Shown one piece after another: positions 9,771-17,412 of a stretch of 64,000 nt of DNA (within the stretch, counting starts at the first letter, position 1; the number at the start of each line of letters is the position of its first letter). The position numbers were made by a program, and so were the translations under genes. The DNA comes from Candidatus Stoquefichus sp. SB1 (GTDB taxonomy: Bacteria > Bacillota_I > Bacilli_A > Erysipelotrichales > Coprobacillaceae). The DNA lies in assembly GCF_001244545.1 (NCBI RefSeq), contig NZ_LN852695.1, positions 248,001 through 312,000 on the forward strand. The letters run 5' to 3'. Below the pieces are notes generated by a model. It ran no database searches and was not told the origin of the DNA. It worked only from the letters and a program-made list of their open reading frames with translations.

Positions 9771-11924
9771 TCAGTTCCAATTCATCAGTCCATAGCCTTT
9801 AATGCAGCCATAGTCAAGGGAATAGCTCTTAATCTTGCAAGCGTCCCCGGAATTGCCCTCGACGGTGTAAACGCGCTGCCCGTCCGTGCCGATCACAAGC
9901 CCTACATGGTCTGCGCTCCCGTCCCCGTCCCAATCAAAGAAAATCGCGTCGCCGGGTGCTATGTTTGGATAATTGCGGTCGCCCCATTGCCCGTGTGACT
10001 GGAACCACGGGATACCCTGTGACTGGCAGGCGGCAAAGCGCGGCTCGCTTTTCCCGGCTTGATTGTAGCACCATGAAACGAAACAGGCGCACCATTCCAC
10101 GCGGCTGCTGAAGCCGTACCAGCTCCAATAGGGCTGTCCCCCTACATTTCCTACCTGTGACTTCGCCCGGTCTACAATGGCGGTATTTCCGGGGCGTGTG
10201 CCGTTCACAAGCTGTACCCCGCTTAAATCCTCGGACGGGTTTGTGTCCGGGGAACCGCCGCCGAAAATGAGGGGCTTGTTTCCGCTGGTTTCCAAGTACA
10301 CACGGAACATTTCAAGCTGCTCCGGCGTGAGTAGTCCCGGCGCAAGCTCGGATATGGGCTTGTTCTCCAGCTTGACGTTGAGAATGTAATAGTTATAGGC
10401 TACGTCTACCTCGTATTCGTAGGTTTCCGTAGAGGTTTCCCCCGTTACCGGGTCGGTGACTGTCCGCGTCCCTGTCCGGGTTTCCGTGCGGTGGCGTACC
10501 TCCACTTCCTCCGTGAGAGTGAGGGTATATTGCAGCGCAAAGATACGATCTATTTCTGCCTGTGCCGTTGCCGGGGTATAGGTCTGTAAAAGCGCGGTAA
10601 GGTAGGACGCTAATTCATGGGGGTTATGCCCGATACTGTCAAGGTCATAGCGGTACTCGTCATAGCCGGGGTTGTCGCGCTCAATATTGTCAATCTCGCG
10701 TTGTAGCTCCGTTTCCAATGCCGTATAGTTATTTTCCACGGCGACTAAATCCGCGTCCTCCGACGTGTAGGAAGTCCCAACAATGCCGTTTACCATGCCG
10801 GAAAACATAGCCCCGCAAGAGGACAGCGCGGAAGATACCATAATGAAAAGCAGCAGCGCACCTATGGCGATACAGACACCCGCCGGGTGCCGCCCTACAA
10901 AAGCGACTGCCTTTTTGGTTTCCTCTGCGGTCTTTTTCGCCGCTTTCCGGGTGTTCTCCGCTGCGTTCTTGACGGACTTTGCGCCCTGTGCCTTGACGGT
11001 CTTTGCATACTGCTTTTTGATACGCTGCTTCTGCATATACCGGGAGAGCGGGTTGGACGCGGCGATCTGCGGGTTGTCGTGGAGTGCCTTTTGGTAGAGG
11101 TAATTGGCGTTTGCTTTTTCCGCTGCCTTTTCAGCTTTTGCCGCCGCCCGGTAGGGTTTGAGCTTGTGACTGCGGTAGCCCTCCTTAATCTTCCTCGCCC
11201 CGTACTTTGCGCCTTTCTCCGCTAATTCCTCGGATTTGTGCGCACCCTCCACGCCGGAATTGTCCTTTTCCACGGAATGTACCTTGTTATGGACGAAAAT
11301 ACCCGCTTCCTGCGCGGGGCGGGATAACGGGTTTTTATGTGCCTTGCCGCCGTTCATAGGCTTTTCCCGTTCCTCAAAACGCAGGCGGGTCTTGCCTTTC
11401 CCGGCAGCTTCGTCAAAGGTTCGCTCCTTGACAAGTTTCTTTTCCTTTGGGATTTTCGCCCTTGCTTCGTCCAGCCTGTCAGCGGCTTTGTCGGATTTCT
11501 TGATGTATCTTTCCAGCTCCGGCGTTGCCCGTTCTTCCTCGGTGAATTGCAGCCGGGAAGTGCGGGCGCGGCTTTCCGCTTCTGCCTGTGCTTTCCTTGC
11601 CACCTTTTTGCTGGCTGCGCGGGTGTGCGCCCCGTCGATATGCTCTAAGACGCGCTCGGCGGTTCCCGTGTTCTGTGCGGCTTCCGTCCCCGGCGCATGG
11701 GGCAGGGGCGGCGCGTTAGGGGAAATATCCGGGGCGGGATTGCCCGGTAGGGGCTGTGCTGCCTGTGCGTCCTGCGCCGCCTGTTGCTCCGGCGTTTTCA
11801 GCAGGGCAGCTTCCCGCGCCCGTTTGCTGATACGCTTTTGTTTCCCGGTAGCCGCGTTTACTTCGATAGCCCCGTCACGGGTCATTTTCTGCGTGATCTT
11901 GTCGCGGGCTTTGTACTGCTTCAT
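9771..11924 (-). CDS. CD1108-family transfer protein with C-terminal CHAP peptidoglycan hydrolase
   Basis: 717 residues. The N-terminal half is basic and rich in alanine, lysine and glutamate (residues 1-340), then one membrane helix (GVCIAIGALLLFIMVSSAL, about 350-370) places the rest outside the cell. After a helical stalk region comes a C-terminal CHAP/NlpC-like amidase of about 120 residues with the catalytic cysteine in WCACFVSWC and a histidine in the ADHVGLVIG motif. The enzyme probably opens the wall for the conjugation channel, like VirB1/Tn916 Orf14 proteins. Ribosome binding site GGAGGTGA precedes the ATG. It follows virB4, as in related elements. The hydrolase fold is clear; cleavage specificity is not. 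Confidence 0.9.
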   Translation of the reverse strand: MKQYKARDKITQKMTRDGAIEVNAATGKQKRISKRAREAALLKTPEQQAAQDAQAAQPLPGNPAPDISPNAPPLPHAPGTEAAQNTGTAERVLEHIDGAHTRAASKKVARKAQAEAESRARTSRLQFTEEERATPELERYIKKSDKAADRLDEARAKIPKEKKLVKERTFDEAAGKGKTRLRFEEREKPMNGGKAHKNPLSRPAQEAGIFVHNKVHSVEKDNSGVEGAHKSEELAEKGAKYGARKIKEGYRSHKLKPYRAAAKAEKAAEKANANYLYQKALHDNPQIAASNPLSRYMQKQRIKKQYAKTVKAQGAKSVKNAAENTRKAAKKTAEETKKAVAFVGRHPAGVCIAIGALLLFIMVSSALSSCGAMFSGMVNGIVGTSYTSEDADLVAVENNYTALETELQREIDNIERDNPGYDEYRYDLDSIGHNPHELASYLTALLQTYTPATAQAEIDRIFALQYTLTLTEEVEVRHRTETRTGTRTVTDPVTGETSTETYEYEVDVAYNYYILNVKLENKPISELAPGLLTPEQLEMFRVYLETSGNKPLIFGGGSPDTNPSEDLSGVQLVNGTRPGNTAIVDRAKSQVGNVGGQPYWSWYGFSSRVEWCACFVSWCYNQAGKSEPRFAACQSQGIPWFQSHGQWGDRNYPNIAPGDAIFFDWDGDGSADHVGLVIGTDGQRVYTVEGNSGDACKIKSYSLDYGCIKGYGLMNWN

Positions 11925-11985
11925 GGTCTGTCACCTCCGATCTGCGCCCAGCAGAGGGCGCAAGGTTGATAAAATAATCTGCAAA

Positions 11986-14412
11986 TTACGCGCCGCCCAC
12001 TTCCTCCGGCTTTGTCGTCATAACGCGGTACAGCTCGGTATCTTTCGGGAAACGGTCTACAAAGGGCAGAATGACGTTGCCATAGAACAAAAGCCCCTCG
12101 CCCGCTTCGGAATGGGTGACATAGCTCATTTGCTGCGGGGAGATATTGAGCTGCTTTGCAAGGATAGCCCGGTCGCCCGCCGCCTGATTGAGCATGAGGA
12201 CAAAATCGCTGTTCTCAAAGATATTTTCAACTTCCCGGCTTGCCAAGAGGTCTTTCACGTTCTGCGTGATCGCCGTGGGTATGCCGCCCCATTTTCTGAA
12301 ACGCTTCCAAATCTCCACGCTGTAAGCGGCGGTCTGTTCGTCTTTCAGTAACAGGTGAAATTCGTCCATAAAATACCTTGTGGATTTCTTCGCCGCCCGG
12401 TTCACGGTGACGCGGTTCCATACTTGATCTTGCACAATGAGCATACCTAACTTTTTAAGCTGCTTCCCAAGCTGTTTAATGTCAAAGCAGACAAGGCGGT
12501 TGTTCAGTTCCACGTTGGTACGGTGGTTAAAGACGTTAAGGCTCCCGGAAACGTAAAGCTCCAATGCCGCCGCGATACGCGCCGCTTCCGGCTCCGGCTG
12601 CTTCAAAAGCTCGTCGTAAAGGTCGCCCATGATCGGCATTTTTGCCGGGTCGGGGGCTGCAAGGAAAGGGCGGTACACATTCCTAACAGCGCGGTCAATC
12701 ACGGTCTTATCCACGGGCTGTAAGCCCTCCTTGCCGCCGACGATCAGCTCACAAAGGGAGAGGATAAAGTCAGATTTCAGTGCAAGCGGGTTGTCGTCCT
12801 CGGAATAGTTGAGGTTAATATCCATAGGGTTGACGTAGTGCGGGCTGGTGGGGGAAAGCCTTATCACCTGTCCCTGTAACCGCTGCACAAGGGGGTAATA
12901 CTCGGCTTCCGGGTCGCAGATAATTATATCGTCGTCCGTAATGAGGAAAGCGTTTGTCATTTCCCGCTTTGCCGCAAAGGATTTTCCGCTTCCCGGCGTT
13001 CCCAAGATCAAGCCGTTGGGGTTTTTAAGCTGCTTGCGATCGCAGAGTATCATGTTGTTGGAAAGAGCGTTCAGCCCATAATAAAGGCTTGCGCCCCTCT
13101 GAAAAAGCTCCTGCGTGATAAAGGGGATAAAGATCGCCGTGCTGCTGGTTGTCAGTCCCCTTTGAATGGGGATAAGGTTCTCACCGATAGGGACGCTTGA
13201 CATAAGCCCCGCTTCCTGCTGGTAGTCAAGCCGGGTGAGGGCGCAGTTATATTTCTGTGCAATACCCGCCGCCGCGAAAATGTCATTTTCCAGTTTCCGC
13301 TTCGTGTCTGCCATGTTCACCACAAGGAACGTCAAGAGGAACATTCTTTCATTGCGGCTCTGTAAGTCCTGCAAGAGATTTTTCGCTTCGCCGCCGAAAG
13401 TGGCAAGGTCAGACGGTATAATATCCATGTCGTACCCGGCGCGGACGGCTTTCTTCTGTTCCTCAATCTTCATTTTGTCAAGGTCGGTGATCTTTCTCTT
13501 GACGGTCTTAATGGCTTCCGTCTGGTCGATACTGTGGATATGCAGGTTTACGATCACGCCCGTTTCAAGGTCTAACATATCCGCTAAAATGCGGTCGTTC
13601 AGCTCCGGCGCAAGTATCTGTAAGAACGATACCGCGCCGATCTTTTTCCCCATGCGGAAGTACCGCCCCTCGCCAAAACGGAATGAGGGCGGGGCGATAA
13701 AGTCCTTTGTGGTAAGCCCGGACGGGGCAAGCCATGAGAAATCAAAGTTGAACGGCTCCCCCTCCGGGTGGAATACCCCGTGCATGGTCTGTAAGCGTTC
13801 ATAGCCTGTCATGGGGCGGGCGGTCACGCCTAAAACCTTAAAATTGTTCAGTATGTCCGTTTCGATACGGGAAAGGCGGGATTTTGCCGCGCTCATGTTA
13901 TCCGCTTCGATACTGAACGTGATATATTTGTGCTTCACAAGCCCGTTGTTCCCTTTGGAAAGCTGGCTTTTCAGCATATCCCCGTATTCCGTGCGGATAG
14001 AGTTGAAAGCATCGTCCTGCGCCGGAATGTTGATTGCCTTTTCCGCTTCCTCCCGCTGCGTCCCTTGATTGATGAAAGAGAGCTGCACTGATACGGAAGC
14101 GTCAAAGTAGTTGAGGAAGTCGCACCAGTTCTCAAAAATGGCGGTCTTGTCGTCCGCTTGTGCAAGCTGGTAGTTTATATCCTCAAAGACAATGCTCTTG
14201 CTGTATTTCCTTTCCGTCACCCGGCATATCCCGTCCGGGTACAGGTTGATGTAGGGGATCGTCTGCTGGGCGGTGTGCGCCTTTCCGTCCCCCTTTGCCT
14301 GTCTGATAATGGCGGCGATCTGCTTCTTTTCCTCGCGGGTCAGTTTCCGCTTCGGTTTAGCCTTTCCGGGGTCTTTTCCCGGTGCGCCGCCTTTGGTTGT
14401 TTCCTTTGACAA
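11986..14412 (-). CDS. virB4: VirB4-type conjugation ATPase (TTG start)
   Basis: 808 residues from a TTG at 14412. That start is chosen because a strong AAAAGGAGG lies 9 bases upstream and the protein then begins MSKETTKGGAPGKD; the frame is open further upstream, but that part overlaps the PrgI gene and has no ribosome binding site. Walker A is GTPGSGKS at about 471-478, and Walker B (YFMDEFHLLL) is about 240 residues later. VirB4 ATPases power the assembly and operation of type IV secretion channels at the membrane. It overlaps the upstream prgI-like gene by 56 bases, so the two are probably co-translated. Assignment is secure from motifs and operon order. Confidence 0.94.
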   Translation of the reverse strand: MSKETTKGGAPGKDPGKAKPKRKLTREEKKQIAAIIRQAKGDGKAHTAQQTIPYINLYPDGICRVTERKYSKSIVFEDINYQLAQADDKTAIFENWCDFLNYFDASVSVQLSFINQGTQREEAEKAINIPAQDDAFNSIRTEYGDMLKSQLSKGNNGLVKHKYITFSIEADNMSAAKSRLSRIETDILNNFKVLGVTARPMTGYERLQTMHGVFHPEGEPFNFDFSWLAPSGLTTKDFIAPPSFRFGEGRYFRMGKKIGAVSFLQILAPELNDRILADMLDLETGVIVNLHIHSIDQTEAIKTVKRKITDLDKMKIEEQKKAVRAGYDMDIIPSDLATFGGEAKNLLQDLQSRNERMFLLTFLVVNMADTKRKLENDIFAAAGIAQKYNCALTRLDYQQEAGLMSSVPIGENLIPIQRGLTTSSTAIFIPFITQELFQRGASLYYGLNALSNNMILCDRKQLKNPNGLILGTPGSGKSFAAKREMTNAFLITDDDIIICDPEAEYYPLVQRLQGQVIRLSPTSPHYVNPMDINLNYSEDDNPLALKSDFILSLCELIVGGKEGLQPVDKTVIDRAVRNVYRPFLAAPDPAKMPIMGDLYDELLKQPEPEAARIAAALELYVSGSLNVFNHRTNVELNNRLVCFDIKQLGKQLKKLGMLIVQDQVWNRVTVNRAAKKSTRYFMDEFHLLLKDEQTAAYSVEIWKRFRKWGGIPTAITQNVKDLLASREVENIFENSDFVLMLNQAAGDRAILAKQLNISPQQMSYVTHSEAGEGLLFYGNVILPFVDRFPKDTELYRVMTTKPEEVGGA

Positions 14413-14764
14413 TCGCTGATACCTCCTTTTCCAGTTTTCGCTGCTTCTCCAAGACAGCGTATAAATTCTGCGTCTGATAGGGTCGCTCCTTTGGTCGGAC
14501 AAACTTTGTCTGAATGATGTTCTTCACCACGACTTCAAGGGGCTGTCCGTGTTTCTCGTACATTGCCATGAGGAAGCAGGGGAGCATGACGACGATCATC
14601 ACGAACGACGCTGCGCTGGTTCCCGCGCTGTCCTTTAGCAAGAAAAAAAGTGGCAAGCCCACAATGAGGGCTACCGCGAAACAAACGATCTGCCGCTTCG
14701 TAAGGTTGAAAGCGACTTTCGTTTTTATCTTTGATAAATCCTTTGGTACGGGTACATACGCCAT
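14357..14764 (-). CDS. PrgI-family membrane protein of the conjugation channel
   Basis: 135 residues. The N-terminus (VPKDLSKIKTKVAFNLTKRQ) is the typical PrgI signature, followed by two membrane helices at about 29-45 and 50-68, and a basic C-terminal part. PrgI/VirB3-like proteins lie upstream of VirB4 and anchor it to the membrane. The end of the gene overlaps the start of virB4. An AAAGGAGG-like ribosome binding site precedes the ATG. Confident family call. Confidence 0.9.
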   Translation of the reverse strand: MAYVPVPKDLSKIKTKVAFNLTKRQIVCFAVALIVGLPLFFLLKDSAGTSAASFVMIVVMLPCFLMAMYEKHGQPLEVVVKNIIQTKFVRPKERPYQTQNLYAVLEKQRKLEKEVSAIVKGNNQRRRTGKRPRKG

Positions 14765-14783
14765 ACCGAAAACCTCCTTTCTG

Positions 14784-15479
14784 TCAGAGTTCTATGCTGT
14801 TTTTGGTTTCATTCCCCCATGTGTCCCAGCCCGCCGTTTCCTGCCTTGCGAAAAGCTCTATCCGGGGAATGTCGCCCATGAGGGCAACGATTTTGTCCCG
14901 CGTAATGTCCGGCTTTTTGCTGTGCTGCTCTATGGGGGAGATAATGAATTGATGAATACCCGCCGACTTGCGCTTTGGGTGTCCCCGTGTGGCAAGCAGA
15001 CAGATTTCCGCATTTCCCCGCGTCCAAAATCCCAAGCCGTAAAACCATGTGTAGGATTTTTTATTGAGTTTCAGCCATACAAAGGCGGCGGTCTTATAGG
15101 TAAAGCCCCAAGCCTTAATTAGCCGCAGGGCTTCGGGAAGCTGTGGGAATGTCGCCCACAAAAAAAGTGCGCTGTCCTCTGCCGCAAGGTCAGCCACGGG
15201 GAGCGCACATAATTCCTCTATGCTCATGGTCGGGTAGTGGTGTTCTGCCGCGCCGGAAAGCCGCTTCTGTGCGTACTTCCACGGGGGATCGGCGTAGATT
15301 ATGCCGTATTTCTTTTCAATGGTTTCTTGTCCCTCCTTTCTGTGTGCTTCCTGCAAGTCCCCCATTATGGCAGTTAAGGCAAAGGTCAGTTTATGCCCTT
15401 TGCCCGTCCCTATTGTATGGGGTTCCTCCCGCGTCAAGGTCGGGTTGTATTTTCGCCGCTCCGCTCTGAAAATCTCCAC
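14784..15479 (-). CDS. MT-A70 family DNA adenine methyltransferase
   Basis: 231 residues from the GTG at 15479. The core has the adenine-specific methylase motif DPPW (YGIIYADPPWKY, about 57-68), the MT-A70 signature, and a later glycine-rich S-adenosylmethionine-binding section (FWTRGNAEICLLATRG). It probably methylates N6 of adenine in ICE DNA, protecting it from restriction in new hosts. The start is unclear: the GTG has only a weak ribosome binding site, whereas a strong AAAGGAGG lies inside the frame ten bases before an ATT codon at 15320 that would make a protein beginning right before the conserved domain. Being embedded in the transfer operon, it acts together with the ArdA/ArdC-like protein as a defence-evasion set (inference). 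Confidence 0.88.
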   Translation of the reverse strand: MEIFRAERRKYNPTLTREEPHTIGTGKGHKLTFALTAIMGDLQEAHRKEGQETIEKKYGIIYADPPWKYAQKRLSGAAEHHYPTMSIEELCALPVADLAAEDSALFLWATFPQLPEALRLIKAWGFTYKTAAFVWLKLNKKSYTWFYGLGFWTRGNAEICLLATRGHPKRKSAGIHQFIISPIEQHSKKPDITRDKIVALMGDIPRIELFARQETAGWDTWGNETKNSIEL

Positions 15480-15497
15480 CCTACCCTTGACACGCCT

Positions 15498-16367
15498 TTA
15501 GTGCGCCGCGAAAATTGACTTTGCAAGTGCGCCGGATTTGAACAGGGAAAAGCAGAGGATAACCGTATATGCCGCAAGGGAAAATATCGCGCTGTGTAAG
15601 TTATCCGCTACAATCATGCTGTTTACCAGCACCGCGTAAATACCGACACATATCATAATGAGGAAGCCTTGAAAACCGATAGCGAACAAGGATTTTAGGT
15701 AGTTGTTCCCGATCTGTCCCCATTCCCGGTTAGTCATTGTTGCAAATGGGATAGGCGACACGGAACAGTAAAGGTATATTTCAATCATTCTGCCGTACAG
15801 GATAACCGTGATAAGCACCGACATGATCTTCATGCAAAGGCTCACAAGGCTTGTTTCCATGACAAGCAGGAGTAATTCGGGGATTTCCATTGCGTCAAGC
15901 CCGGACTGCATGGAAGCAAGGGCGGCGGCAACATCAATGTTCGTGCTGCCGCTTATCACCCCTGCCGCGCCGGAAACGACGTGCTGCGCAACGTCAAAGA
16001 CTGCCATAGTAATATCAAAGGTGTGGGTGACAAGGTACACCGCCACCCACGCCTTGAAAAACCACTTGAAAAACATAAATGTGTCAACGTCGTGCATGTT
16101 GTTCTTTTCCGTTACCATGCTGATAAGCTCCACGCATAGGACGTAGGTAATGACAAGCCCCGCAATGGGTACGATCACATTCTCCGATAACGTGCGTATC
16201 ATGTTGAATATGCCCGCGTTCCACCCCTGCGGGGTCTGCCCTACCTCGGCGGCGATAGTGCCGACTTTCTCGTTTACGTCCCCGAACATAGTTGACAGGT
16301 TCCCGTTAATGGCTCCTATGAGGATTTCCTTTATCCATTCCGTGATCGCGTCAAGTATGCTCTGCAT
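15498..16367 (-). CDS. VirB6/TrbL-like polytopic membrane protein (CD1112 family)
   Basis: 289 residues with five to six membrane helices, among them one at about 60-80 (VIVPIAGLVITYVLCVELI), one at about 100-120, one near 165-190 and two at the C-terminus. The amphipathic N-terminus (ILDAITEWIKEILIGAINGN) is typical of the family. Such proteins form the inner-membrane pore of Gram-positive type IV secretion systems. It follows the Maff2 gene by 20 bases; the ribosome binding site is weak (CAGGTAA), suggesting coupling. The family call rests on topology, N-terminal motif and operon position. Confidence 0.86.
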   Translation of the reverse strand: MQSILDAITEWIKEILIGAINGNLSTMFGDVNEKVGTIAAEVGQTPQGWNAGIFNMIRTLSENVIVPIAGLVITYVLCVELISMVTEKNNMHDVDTFMFFKWFFKAWVAVYLVTHTFDITMAVFDVAQHVVSGAAGVISGSTNIDVAAALASMQSGLDAMEIPELLLLVMETSLVSLCMKIMSVLITVILYGRMIEIYLYCSVSPIPFATMTNREWGQIGNNYLKSLFAIGFQGFLIMICVGIYAVLVNSMIVADNLHSAIFSLAAYTVILCFSLFKSGALAKSIFAAH

Positions 16368-16387
16368 AAGCGTTTACCTGTTGCCGA

Positions 16388-16603
16388 TTAGGAGAACAGG
16401 TTCGCAAGCAGCGGTACAAGGGTCGTGCCGATCAGCGCAACGCCGCCGCCCGCCATGAGCTGTTTCATGCCCTGTGACTTCGCGCCGGGGTTGTCGTTGC
16501 CGTAGCCCTCCATGAGATTGACAACGCCCCAAATGCCAAGACCAGCCCCAAGAGCGATAACAAGTGTTTTCAAAACGCCTACTGCGGAAGTAAAAAATGC
16601 CAT
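16388..16603 (-). CDS. Maff2-family small membrane protein
   Basis: 71 residues beginning MAFFTSAVGVLKTLVIALGA. Two hydrophobic helices (about 8-26 and 48-66) flank a short polar loop (NDNPGAKSQGMKQ). This is the VirB2/Maff2-like pilin or channel protein seen directly before the VirB6-like gene in Clostridial conjugative elements. The ATG at 16603 is chosen because AGAAAGGA lies 9 bases upstream; a longer frame exists but adds a basic segment with no ribosome binding site. Confidence 0.88.
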   Translation of the reverse strand: MAFFTSAVGVLKTLVIALGAGLGIWGVVNLMEGYGNDNPGAKSQGMKQLMAGGGVALIGTTLVPLLANLFS

Positions 16604-16657
16604 GATAAAATCCTTTCTGCCGCGTGTGCGGCTGTCCGTCAAGCGGACAAAAGGCGG

Positions 16658-16819
16658 TCAGCGATCAGTCGCCGCCGCATAAAAAAACCGCCCTGTATAA
16701 AAGGCGGTGTCCCCACGCTGCGTAAGTTCTGCGGCGCGGCGGTATTCAGTTGTAAGGGTTTGGGCGGTACGTCCCCCGGTAGGGGCGCGTATCATGTAGC
16801 CCGTGTTTACGTTCTTCAT
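16658..16819 (-). CDS. Putative small ICE protein (53 residues)
   Basis: A short frame with an AAGGAGC ribosome binding site nine bases before the ATG at 16819 encodes a 53-residue basic protein beginning MKNVNTGYMIRAPTGGRTAQ and ending YAAATDR. There is no membrane segment or known motif. Its 3-prime third overlaps an intrinsic-terminator-like hairpin (16681-16708). A competing longer frame in another phase has no ribosome binding site. It lies between the virD4 group and Maff2. Function unknown; existence moderately supported. Confidence 0.45.
   Translation of the reverse strand: MKNVNTGYMIRAPTGGRTAQTLTTEYRRAAELTQRGDTAFYTGRFFYAAATDR
16681..16708 (-). terminator. Intrinsic terminator upstream of Maff2
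   Basis: On the minus strand ACCGCC (16703-16708), a ten-base loop and GGCGGT (16687-16692) form a GC stem followed by a run of seven T (16681-16687). It would end or attenuate transcription from the virD4 group before the Maff2-virB6-virB4 block. Confidence 0.65.
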
Positions 16820-16893
16820 TTCCGATCAGCTCCTTAAAAAATCTTTTTATGAATGACAGGCAGGAAAGGGTCTGTTTCCGTAGCCGTCGGCGG

Positions 16894-17028
16894 TGTGGGA
16901 ATGTGGGTAACTGGCTGCTCTTTTGGGATTGTGGGTAACTCTGTTTGCAGGACGTGGGAAAGCCGCACTTTGGCTTTTCCATGTGCTGTGAATGGAGTTA
17001 TCCATGATCCCATAGCCTGTTATCCACA
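16894..17028. repeat. Cluster of DnaA-box-like 9-mers
   Basis: In the 240-base gap between the 53-residue frame and the small gene at 17058, one perfect consensus box TTATCCACA (17020-17028) and one near match TTATCCATG (16998-17006) face right, and two copies of TGTGGGTAA (16902-16910, 16930-16938; reverse complement TTACCCACA) face left. An inverted repeat (GGAAAGCC / GGCTTTTCC, about 16957-16980) lies between them. Such clusters mark replication origins, but no function is shown here. Confidence 0.45.
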
Positions 17029-17057
17029 TTTCCATGCCGTAAATCTTTTAAGCCCTG

Positions 17058-17252
17058 TCACTGTTTCGGGACAAGCCCCATGCGGCGGGCTAATTCCTCC
17101 GCGTAAAGCTCCACATAGCGGCGTTCCATTTCTTCCCGCCACTCCCGTATTCCCGCGTCAATGGTGTTTGCCATATCCAGCAGCCACTTCATTTCAAGCT
17201 GCTTTAGTTGCTCCCGCTGCTTCTGCTGTTTCTTTCTGATACGCTTATTCAT
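17058..17252 (-). CDS. Small basic/coiled-coil ICE protein
   Basis: 64 residues from the ATG at 17252, starting MNKRIRKKQQKQREQLKQLE and then mainly helical and charged, ending RRMGLVPKQ. Start chosen because AGGAGG lies nine bases upstream and the ATG overlaps the stop of the preceding small gene. A longer frame of 111 residues runs back into that gene in another phase and is not needed. Its leader is almost identical to that of the upstream small gene. It might be a DNA-binding or transfer accessory factor; function unknown. Confidence 0.6.
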   Translation of the reverse strand: MNKRIRKKQQKQREQLKQLEMKWLLDMANTIDAGIREWREEMERRYVELYAEELARRMGLVPKQ

Positions 17253-17412
17253 GGTCTGCGTCCTCCTGTAAATGCGCCCGGTTCTTTTCGTAAAGCCGTT
17301 CACAATCTTTGATAAATTTCCGCAGGGCAGCTTGCCGCCGCTGTTCTTCCCGGATTTTTGGGTTGACAAGCACCGTAAACCGCCGCTTATCATTTCCGGG
17401 GCTTTTATTCAC
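17245..17412 (-). CDS. Small basic ICE protein coupled to virD4
   Basis: 55 residues from a GTG at 17412 that overlaps the virD4 stop codon; AGGAGG lies ten bases before it, inside virD4. The product starts MNKSPGNDKRRFTVLVNPKI and ends QEDADHE. The last codons repeat the end of VirD4 (QEDADSE), because the ribosome-binding junction is duplicated. It has a basic, helical character and no membrane part. Function unknown. Confidence 0.6.
   Translation of the reverse strand: MNKSPGNDKRRFTVLVNPKIREEQRRQAALRKFIKDCERLYEKNRAHLQEDADHE

Noticed and set aside
11236-12351. 371-residue plus-strand open frame
   Set aside because: Antisense to the CHAP-domain gene and virB4, both certain genes; composition is typical of a shadow.
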